From an uncultured Sphingomonas sp. (GTDB lineage: Bacteria; Pseudomonadota; Alphaproteobacteria; Sphingomonadales; Sphingomonadaceae): 6,145 bases of DNA. The notes under the pieces were generated by a model. The model did not search any database, was not told where the DNA came from, and was given only the letters and a program-made list of their open reading frames with translations. Positions 1 through 4,862 of the stretch are shown piece after piece; the stretch's first letter is position 1, and the number at the start of each line of letters is the position of its first letter. The position numbers were made by a program, and so were the translations under genes. The stretch spans positions 1 through 6,145 of the forward strand of contig CAMPJH010000096.1 in the NCBI GenBank assembly GCA_946886845.1, read 5' to 3'.

Positions 1-220
1 AATAGAAAATCAGCAGCGCGCGCATGCCGTAGTAGGAGAAGCGCTCCCACATTTCAGCGAAGAACAGCATGTACAGGCCCTTGGGATGGCCGAGCGCTTC
101 CGGATCGCGCTTCGACGCGATCATGATTCCGCCAATCAGGAACAGCAGGAATACGCCGAGCGTGATGACGACTGTCCAGTCGCCCTCGTTCCACATCCCG
201 ACTGGCTTAAGTCCGGTCAC
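1..220 (-). CDS. POT-family peptide/proton symporter, N-terminal fragment (cut by window edge)
   Basis: Inner-membrane proton-coupled di-/tripeptide transporter of the POT/PTR2 branch of the major facilitator superfamily. Seventy-three residues are visible. The diagnostic motif ExxERFxYYG, which in the family lies on the first core helix and serves proton coupling and peptide binding, is present as [10 protein letters not shown] (residues 56-65), preceded by [12 protein letters not shown] chose the GTG at 220 because GGAG lies 7 nt upstream (228-231) and the codons from there on have mostly G/C third positions. In-frame alternatives are ATG at 196 and the ATG of residue 33, which has a GGCGGA just before it. 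With the GTG or the first ATG, residues 17-35 form an extra hydrophobic segment ahead of the usual first helix. The gene diverges from the nitroreductase. Family assignment is secure; the start is uncertain and peptide specificity cannot be read from this fragment. Confidence 0.9.
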   Translation of the reverse strand, partial: MTGLKPVGMWNEGDWTVVITLGVFLLFLIGGIMIASKRDPEALGHPKGLYMLFFAEMWERFSYYGMRALLIFY

Positions 221-326
221 TGAGCCTCTCCCCAGATGGCTTTTCGCAGGCGGCGCACCCTAACGGCGCAATTCCGCTTGTGAAGGGCGATTGTTGCCAG
301 CGCAGCTGCACCCTAGATGAACGGCG
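221..326. promoter_or_regulatory. Divergent intergenic region between the peptide transporter and nitroreductase genes
   Basis: This 106-bp stretch must carry the 5' signals of both divergent genes. On the minus strand it contains the Shine-Dalgarno GGAG (228-231) of the transporter. No convincing -35/-10 pair is visible on either strand. An imperfect two-copy direct repeat is present: GCACCCTA with AACGGCG directly after it at 255-268, and the same two blocks separated by GATG at 308-326, the second copy abutting the nitroreductase GTG. Its function is unknown. Confidence 0.45.
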
Positions 327-911
327 GTGCTCAACGATCGCTCCTCGCTGCTCGCGCTTATGCGCAGCCGTCGCTCGGCCAAGCCGAGGCAGCTTGCCGG
401 CCCCGGCCCGTCGGACGACGAGCTGGAACAGATGCTGACAATCGCGGCCAGGACGCCGGATCACGGTCAGCTAACCCCCTGGCGGTTCGTGGTCGTCGAT
501 GATGGACAGCGCGACGCTCTCGCGGCGCTGCTTCGCCAGGCGCTGGCGGAAGAATTTCCCGACGCGCCGCTTGCCCGTCACAGCAAGGAGGAAGAATTCG
601 CCCATTACGGCGGCAAACTCGTCGTTCTCGTGTCGGCGCCGGTCGCCGACCACAAAATTCCGGTTTGGGAGCAGGAATTGTCGTGCGGCGCTGCGGGCAT
701 GAACCTGTTGCTGGCCGCCCATGCGATGGGTCACGTCGCCGGATGGGTGACCGGCTGGCGCGCTTATTCGCCAAGGGTCACCGCGGCTTTTTGCCGGCCG
801 GGACAGCGCATCGCCGGGTTCATTTTCATCGGCACTTCCAGCGTCGACCTCGAAGACCGCGCTCACCCGGATCTCGCGGAAGTCGCGCAAACCTGGTCGC
901 CGCCGCTCTAA
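327..911 (+). CDS. FMN-dependent nitroreductase, YdjA-like
   Basis: Small cytoplasmic flavoprotein of the NAD(P)H nitroreductase superfamily, which transfers electrons from NAD(P)H through FMN; family members act as homodimers. At 194 residues it is close to E. coli YdjA. Family motifs in order: RRS at 15-17 (FMN phosphate contact), TPDHG at 43-47 and PWRF at 51-54, HKIPVWEQELSCGAAGMN at 109-126 (cf. the YdjA motif HKVPRWEQEMSAG), and GFIFIGT at 164-170. The GTG start is chosen because the leading residues LNDRSS resemble family N-termini and an in-frame TGA at 318-320 leaves almost no room upstream; ATG at 360 would remove this segment. No strong Shine-Dalgarno is visible. The gene is followed after 46 bp by the GntR gene, which has its own promoter. 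The physiological substrate is unknown. Confidence 0.9.
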   Translation: MLNDRSSLLALMRSRRSAKPRQLAGPGPSDDELEQMLTIAARTPDHGQLTPWRFVVVDDGQRDALAALLRQALAEEFPDAPLARHSKEEEFAHYGGKLVVLVSAPVADHKIPVWEQELSCGAAGMNLLLAAHAMGHVAGWVTGWRAYSPRVTAAFCRPGQRIAGFIFIGTSSVDLEDRAHPDLAEVAQTWSPPL

Positions 912-923
912 CACCCGCGGATA

Positions 924-952
924 TTGACGAAAATGCGCGGTGCTGTATTATA
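924..952 (+). promoter_or_regulatory. Sigma70-type promoter of the GntR gene
   Basis: TTGACG at 924-929 matches five of six bases of the -35 consensus. A -10 candidate follows as TATTAT at 946-951 (spacer 16) or ATTATA at 947-952 (spacer 17). Transcription would be expected to begin near 957-960, on or beside the ATG at 958, so the transcript would be leaderless or nearly so. The -10 lies inside an inverted repeat, which fits repression by blocking RNA polymerase. This rests on sequence match and spacing only. Confidence 0.65.
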
Positions 953-958
953 ACAGCA
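941..958. promoter_or_regulatory. Candidate operator TGCTGT-N6-ACAGCA for the GntR regulator
   Basis: Perfect 6-bp inverted arms TGCTGT (941-946) and ACAGCA (953-958) surround the AT-only spacer ATTATA. The site covers the -10 element and touches the start codon of the GntR gene. Dimeric GntR-family repressors commonly bind such sites in their own promoters, so autorepression is the simplest reading. I saw no second copy with both arms elsewhere in the window. Confidence 0.6.
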
Positions 959-1314
959 TGGCGCTTCGCACCCAGCACGACAAACCCGTCTATGTCCGGC
1001 TTCGCGAGACGATCGCCAACGCGATCCTCTCTGGACGGTATCAAGACGGTGACGCCCTGCCCTCGGTCCGGGCCCTGGCCGCCGACGAGCAGGCCAATCC
1101 GCTAACCGTCGCCAAGGCCTATCAGGGCTTCCAGGATGAGGGGCTGGTCGTCGTCAAGCGCGGCGTCGGGCTGTTCGTTGCCCCGGGCGCCCGGACTCGG
1201 CTCAAGGAGTCGGAGCGCAGCCGCTTCCTCACCGAGGAGTGGCCTGAGATCCGCGATCGGATGGAGCGGCTCGACATCGATCCCGCCAAGCTGCTCGACA
1301 GGGAACGCGCCTAG
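958..1314 (+). CDS. Short GntR-family transcriptional regulator, YtrA-type
   Basis: DNA-binding regulator of 118 residues. Residues 8-77 form a GntR winged helix-turn-helix, with PVYVRLRETIANAILSGRY, G31 and LPSVRALA (34-41), NPLTVAKAY (47-55), EGLVVVKRGVGLFV (61-74). The remaining 40 or so residues are too short for an FCD, UTRA or aminotransferase-like effector domain, which points to the YtrA subfamily. Start: an in-frame GTG at 940 exists, but it lies upstream of the predicted -10 and its residues would be encoded by the operator, so the ATG at 958 is preferred. YtrA-type genes often precede ABC-transporter genes; here the next gene, 19 bp downstream, is sua5. The inverted repeat over its promoter suggests autorepression. 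The effector is unknown. Confidence 0.88.
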   Translation: MALRTQHDKPVYVRLRETIANAILSGRYQDGDALPSVRALAADEQANPLTVAKAYQGFQDEGLVVVKRGVGLFVAPGARTRLKESERSRFLTEEWPEIRDRMERLDIDPAKLLDRERA

Positions 1315-1333
1315 CCCCTAGTAGCCGCGTCTA

Positions 1334-2248
1334 ATGGAGACGCGGACACTTCCATTCAGCGAAGATACTATCGCCGAAGCCGCGCGACTGGTGCTTGCCG
1401 GTGAGCCGGTCGCGGTTCCGACCGAGACGGTCTACGGCCTCGCCGCAGATGCGAGCGACGCGCGGGCCGTCGCCCGTATCTACGAAGCCAAGGGAAGACC
1501 GTCGTTCAATCCATTGATTGTCCACGTGAAGAATATCGATGAAGCGCGGCGTATTGCCGAGCTAGGTCCGCGCGTAAGCGCGCTTGCGGAGGCCCATTGG
1601 CCGGGGCCGCTGACGATCGTTGCACCGCTCCGCGACGACAGCGCGATCGCGCCCCTGGTCACCGCCGGCTTGCCGACGATCGGCATTCGAGTACCCGCCC
1701 ATCGCGCGATCCAGGCGCTGCTTCGCGCCGTCGGCCGGCCGCTTGCAGCGCCGTCGGCCAATGCCAGCGGCACGATCAGCCCGACCCGGGCCGACCATGT
1801 CCTTCGAAGCCTCGGCGGCGGGATAAAGCTGATCGTCGATGATGGCCCTTCTCCGGGCGGAATCGAATCGACGATCGTGGCGGAAGCCAGCGGCCAATTG
1901 CGGCTTCTAAGGCGGGGACCGATCGAAGTTCGCGAGGCCGAGCTCGATTCCGGCTCAGCGATCGAGGCGCCGGGGCAGCTCGCCAGCCATTATGCGCCGT
2001 CGAAGCCACTGCGTCTCAACGCCATCGACGCAACGGCGGACGAGTTTCTGATCGGTTTCGGCCGAGTCGACGGCGATTTGAACCTCAGCCCTTCGGGAGA
2101 CTTGCTCGAAGCGGCGGCGCGGCTGTTCGACCTGCTTCATCAGGCCGACGCCTCGGCCAAATCTCGAATTGCGGTCGCACCGATCCCCGAACAAGGCCTC
2201 GGCGCGGCGATCAACGATCGGCTGAAGCGGGCGGCGGCCCCGCGCTAG
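1334..2248 (+). CDS. L-threonylcarbamoyladenylate synthase, two-domain Sua5 type
   Basis: Cytoplasmic enzyme making threonylcarbamoyl-AMP from threonine, bicarbonate and ATP, the first step of the t6A37 modification of ANN-decoding tRNAs; TsaD with its partners then transfers the group. The YrdC/TsaC catalytic domain spans about residues 8-200: PTETVYGLAADA (29-40), KGRPSFNPLIVH (53-64), HWPGPLTIV (88-96), RVPAH (119-123), APSANASG (139-146), GIESTIV (176-182). The linker motif SHYAP (218-222) and the following segment ending GLGAAINDRLKRAA form the C-terminal Sua5 domain, making this the long form rather than short TsaC. At 304 residues it is slightly short for Sua5. The ATG has no clear Shine-Dalgarno; the 19-bp gap after the GntR gene suggests co-transcription. 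Its TAG stop interlocks with that of msrA. Confidence 0.95.
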   Translation: METRTLPFSEDTIAEAARLVLAGEPVAVPTETVYGLAADASDARAVARIYEAKGRPSFNPLIVHVKNIDEARRIAELGPRVSALAEAHWPGPLTIVAPLRDDSAIAPLVTAGLPTIGIRVPAHRAIQALLRAVGRPLAAPSANASGTISPTRADHVLRSLGGGIKLIVDDGPSPGGIESTIVAEASGQLRLLRRGPIEVREAELDSGSAIEAPGQLASHYAPSKPLRLNAIDATADEFLIGFGRVDGDLNLSPSGDLLEAAARLFDLLHQADASAKSRIAVAPIPEQGLGAAINDRLKRAAAPR

Positions 2249-2793
2249 GCGGCCGCTCCTTCACCTTTCACGCGCGCCTGGAAGCTGCGCCTGAGCTTCT
2301 GCAGCTTCGGTGGGATGGTGGCGATGCAATAGGGGTTTCGCTGACCCTCGCCTTCCCAATAGCTCTGATGATAGCCTTCGGCCGGCCACCAGTCGGACCT
2401 GGGCTCGATAGTGGTGACGACATTGCCGTCCCAATGGCCCTGGGCGCGCTCCTTCGCGTGCCGGGCCTCTTCCTCCTGGGCCGCGTTCTGCGGAAAAATC
2501 GCCGAGCGGTACTGGGTGCCGACGTCATTGCCCTGCCGATTGAGCTGGGTCGGGTCATGGACGGCAAAGAAGATATCCAGCAGCTCGCCGTAGCTGATCG
2601 CATCGGGGTCGAAGGTGATCCGGATGGCTTCGGCATGGCCGGTGGCGCCGCCGCACACCTGCTCATAGGTCGGATTGGGTACGGTCCCGCCGGTGTAGCC
2701 GCTTTCGACCGACTTTACCCCGACGACATCGTTGAACACGGCTTCGGTGCACCAAAAACACCCGCCAGCAAGCACCGCGACATCTTCAGCCAT
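2245..2793 (-). CDS. msrA: Peptide-methionine (S)-S-oxide reductase MsrA
   Basis: Repairs oxidised proteins by reducing the S-epimer of methionine sulfoxide (EC 1.8.4.11), recycled by thioredoxin. The catalytic motif GGCFWC sits at 10-15 with Cys12 as nucleophile. By spacing, residues matching the E. coli active site are Tyr43, Glu55 (GHAEAI), Asp90 and Tyr95 (NDVGTQYRS). Length, 182 residues, suits a compact MsrA without the long N-terminal extension of E. coli and without a fused MsrB domain. Other cysteines are 15, 47 and 156 (NPYC); Cys156 is the likeliest resolving residue, and the chain lacks the glycine/cysteine-rich C-terminal tail of the E. coli form. The start is supported by AGGAGA (2801-2806) 7 nt upstream. 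It follows the PilZ gene by 57 bp on the same strand and may be co-transcribed with it. Confidence 0.96.
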   Translation of the reverse strand: MAEDVAVLAGGCFWCTEAVFNDVVGVKSVESGYTGGTVPNPTYEQVCGGATGHAEAIRITFDPDAISYGELLDIFFAVHDPTQLNRQGNDVGTQYRSAIFPQNAAQEEEARHAKERAQGHWDGNVVTTIEPRSDWWPAEGYHQSYWEGEGQRNPYCIATIPPKLQKLRRSFQARVKGEGAAA

Positions 2794-2850
2794 CGACCTG
2801 TCTCCTACTGAAGACGGAGATAGGCTTTTCAGACGGGTTTTTCGAGACGG

Positions 2851-3552
2851 TTAGTTGCGTTGAACGCTGGCCTTGAGGCTAGCGACCTCGAGCCGCTTGC
2901 CGACCCACTCGGCCAGCTCCTCGAATTCCAGCGGCTTTTTGAAGACGATCCCGGCGCGGCGGTCGGAATACCAGCGGACCTCGCCCTTGATCGGCCGGAG
3001 GCTCTCGACGACGACGATGACGTCGCGGCCGACGCAATATTCCTCGATCGGCTCGACTTTCAGCCCGCCGAGCGAAATGTCGTGGACGGCGACCGTGTAA
3101 TAGGTTTTGCCGACCCGGACCGAAGCCTTGCAATCGACCTCCAGCCGCGGCGGACGTGGCCGGAAGCCGTGGCGAGGCTTGCGGCCGGCAAGGAGCTCGC
3201 CGAGGTCGACGGTCTGGTCGAACTTGATTCCGATCATCCCCTCGCGAATCCAGGTCACGCTCGACGGGATCTTCTGGGACGACATCTCGATCGACACCTG
3301 TTCGCCCACCGGCGGGCATTCGGCGATTTCCCCCATCAATCCGCCGGCCGAGATGTTGCGGACTCGGATCAGCCGCTCGCCGCTGGCGCTAGACATCTTC
3401 GCTACCTTCAGCAGCGGAATCAGCCGCTCGTCGGAGCGGCGCTCGACCGGCCGAGGTACCGCGGTGGTCAACGAAAAGGTGGTCGACTCGAACGCCGCCT
3501 GGTCGTTCCCTGACGAGCCCGAGCGCCTGCGCTGGATCAGCGATGAGAACAT
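2851..3552 (-). CDS. Tandem PilZ-domain protein, candidate c-di-GMP receptor
   Basis: Predicted cytoplasmic protein of 233 residues with no signal peptide or membrane segment. It has two PilZ domains. Domain 1 (about 35-118) carries both c-di-GMP motifs, RxxxR as RSDER (39-43) and NxSxxG as NISAGG (66-71). Domain 2 (about 131-220) keeps DxSxxG as DISLGG (158-163), but its arginine motif is shifted: RPRPPR (131-136) has no Arg four residues before Arg136. Domain 1 is therefore the better binding candidate. The first 30 or so residues are Ser/Arg-rich and probably disordered. Start: ATG at 3552 has AAGGAA 7 nt upstream (3560-3565); the in-frame GTG at 3558 would be only 1 nt from it and is rejected. 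The gene diverges from a receiver/EAL pair, suggesting it senses the same nucleotide pool. The output target is unknown. Confidence 0.9.
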   Translation of the reverse strand: MFSSLIQRRRSGSSGNDQAAFESTTFSLTTAVPRPVERRSDERLIPLLKVAKMSSASGERLIRVRNISAGGLMGEIAECPPVGEQVSIEMSSQKIPSSVTWIREGMIGIKFDQTVDLGELLAGRKPRHGFRPRPPRLEVDCKASVRVGKTYYTVAVHDISLGGLKVEPIEEYCVGRDVIVVVESLRPIKGEVRWYSDRRAGIVFKKPLEFEELAEWVGKRLEVASLKASVQRN

Positions 3553-3672
3553 CCACACTTTCCTTCACATCGGAACTGTTGTCCTCATTCTGGACGGATT
3601 GCGGTTAAAAACCGGTTTCTTTCCACATTCGCGAAGCGCAAAGCGCCAGCGAAGACAGGCGAGGAGCAAGGG
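3553..3672. promoter_or_regulatory. Divergent regulatory region between the PilZ and receiver/EAL genes
   Basis: This 120-bp spacer must contain the promoters of both transcripts. It holds the minus-strand Shine-Dalgarno AAGGAA (3560-3565) and the plus-strand GAGGAG (3661-3666, 6 nt before the receiver ATG). Short symmetric elements cluster between them: CGGTT-AAA-AACCG (3602-3614), the palindrome AACCGGTT (3610-3617), the palindrome TTCGCGAA (3628-3635), and a possible hairpin pairing TTCGC (3628-3632) with GCGAA (3649-3653) around GCGC-AAA-GCGC (3636-3646). A TTAACC read on the minus strand (3603-3608) resembles a CtrA half-site, but a second half-site is not clear. No confident -35/-10 pair is visible. 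Confidence 0.5.
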
Positions 3673-4062
3673 ATGCGGCAGCCGCGGCTGCTAGTGATCG
3701 ACGATGAGCCGGCACTGGCCGAGTTTGTCGCGCAGGTTGCCAATGAGTGTGGGTTTCGGCCCGTGCTCACGGCCGACGACGGCGCCTTTCGAGAGGCGTT
3801 CCGCGCCGAGCGGCCGGACGTGGTCGTCCTCGACCTGGGAATGCCCGGAATGGACGGCGTCGAGCTGCTGCGTTTCCTGGCCTCCGAGCACAATGAAGCC
3901 CCGGTGCTGATTTTCAGCGGTTTCGACCGCCGGGTGCTGGAATCGGCCTTCCGGCTCGGCGAGGCTCTCGGCCAGACAATGATCGGCCCGCTCGAAAAAC
4001 CGGTGCGATTCCAGGAGCTCGAGCAGTTGCTGGGCGATTTGAAGGCCAATCTGGTGCAATGA
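3673..4062 (+). CDS. Stand-alone response-regulator receiver protein
   Basis: Single-domain CheY-like receiver of 129 residues with no fused output domain. The phosphorylation site is complete: acidic pair Asp10-Asp11, phosphoacceptor Asp54 (VVLDLGMPGMDG, 51-62), Ser82 at the Thr/Ser switch position (LIFSGFD) and Lys109 in EKP. The position usually holding the switch aromatic, three residues before the lysine, appears to be Pro106, so signalling through the alpha4-beta5-alpha5 face may differ from CheY. Start: ATG with GAGGAG 6 nt upstream. Its last codons overlap the EAL gene by 4 bp (ATGA, 4059-4062), implying translational coupling. The inferred role is to control the downstream phosphodiesterase as a separate polypeptide, like the REC half of RocR. 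No cognate histidine kinase gene is in the window. Confidence 0.92.
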   Translation: MRQPRLLVIDDEPALAEFVAQVANECGFRPVLTADDGAFREAFRAERPDVVVLDLGMPGMDGVELLRFLASEHNEAPVLIFSGFDRRVLESAFRLGEALGQTMIGPLEKPVRFQELEQLLGDLKANLVQ

Positions 4063-4862
4063 GCGGCCGGCCAGAACGCAAGCTCGTCAGGGGGTTCGAG
4101 CGGGCACTGGAGCATGGTGAGCTGCACATGCTCTACCAGCCGAAAGTCATGCTCGACACCGGCGCCCTGACGCGGCTGGAGGCGCTGGTCCGCTGGGAAG
4201 AGCCGGAGCTCGGGCCCGTCGAACCCTCGCGCTTCGTTCCGCTCGCCGAGAAGCATGGGTTGATCGCGCCTCTGACCGAATGGGGACTGAGAACCACGCT
4301 CGAGCAATGGCGCAGTTGGCAGGCACAGGGCCTCGACACCAACGTCGCCTTCAATATTTCGGCGATCAGCCTGCAGAGCCTGGACTTTCCCGACCTCGTC
4401 GAGCGCATCTGCCAGGAACTTGGGGTTCCGACCGACCGGCTGGTTCTCGAGCTAACGGAAGGCGCGACGCAGCCGCTGATCAAGTTGATGGACACGCTGA
4501 CCCGCTTCCGGATCAAGGGGATCGGCCTGGCGATCGACGATTTCGGGACCGGCTATTCGACCCTGATGCAGCTTCGCCAGTTGCCCTTCACCGAGCTCAA
4601 GATCGACAAATTGTTCGTCAAGGACCTGCCGCGCGACCATGATTGCAGCGTCATCGTCAAATCGATGATCGACCTCGCCCATGCGCTCGGCTTGAGCGCC
4701 ACCGCCGAAGGCGTCGAAACCGTCGAGCAATTGCGCTTCCTGCGCGCCTTGCGCTGCGACGTCGCCCAGGGCTTTCTGGTCGCCCAGCCGCTCGAGCCGG
4801 GCGTCCTCATCGACTGGAAAGCCGATTTCGAGCGACGCTGGCCGGAGCTTGTCGGAACCTAG
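4059..4862 (+). CDS. EAL-domain cyclic-di-GMP phosphodiesterase
   Basis: Predicted cytoplasmic enzyme of 267 residues hydrolysing c-di-GMP to pGpG, which in general lowers biofilm and raises motility. One EAL domain covers about 10-250 with almost nothing outside it: no GGDEF, PAS or membrane segment. All catalytic positions known from RocR are present at matching spacing: Glu41 of EAL (RLEALVRW), Asn99 (FNIS), Glu131 (LELTE), Asp160-Asp161 followed by FGTGYSTL (loop 6), Lys181 (ELKIDK), Glu217 and Glu220 (AEGVET) and Gln237 (QGF). Activity is therefore expected. The ATG overlaps the receiver stop codon; the nearest purine-rich stretch, GAAGG, is about 13 nt away, so reinitiation after the receiver gene is likely. 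Its TAG stop interlocks with that of the ALDH gene on the other strand. Confidence 0.94.
   Translation: MSGRPERKLVRGFERALEHGELHMLYQPKVMLDTGALTRLEALVRWEEPELGPVEPSRFVPLAEKHGLIAPLTEWGLRTTLEQWRSWQAQGLDTNVAFNISAISLQSLDFPDLVERICQELGVPTDRLVLELTEGATQPLIKLMDTLTRFRIKGIGLAIDDFGTGYSTLMQLRQLPFTELKIDKLFVKDLPRDHDCSVIVKSMIDLAHALGLSATAEGVETVEQLRFLRALRCDVAQGFLVAQPLEPGVLIDWKADFERRWPELVGT

Noticed and set aside
358..914. Minus-strand open frames across the nitroreductase gene
   Set aside because: Arg/Pro-rich translations with no motif; the plus-strand nitroreductase is well supported.
940..957. GTG at 940 as the start of the GntR protein, adding six residues
   Set aside because: It lies between the predicted -35 and -10 elements, so the transcript from that promoter would not include it; the added residues would be encoded by the operator.
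1311..1333. Possible terminator between GntR and sua5, prompted by two nearby CTAG tetranucleotides (1311-1314, 1318-1321)
   Set aside because: Four-base palindromes only, with no GC-rich stem or T-tract, and the 19-bp gap suits co-transcription.
2812..2850. AGACGG three times (2812-2817, 2831-2836, 2845-2850) between the PilZ and msrA genes
   Set aside because: A 6-bp motif at unequal spacing (19 and 14 bp) in a short GC-rich stretch is weak evidence; I also found no convincing terminator hairpin with a U-tract here.
2860..3513. Plus-strand open frame (217 codons) antisense to the PilZ gene
   Set aside because: Low-complexity Asp/Arg/Leu-rich translation without family features; the minus strand has two PilZ domains and a well-placed ribosome binding site.
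3585..4307. Long minus-strand open frame (240 codons) antisense to the receiver and EAL genes
   Set aside because: Its translation shows no recognisable domain, while the opposite strand encodes complete receiver and EAL motifs. Long antisense frames are expected in GC-rich genes with strong third-position bias.
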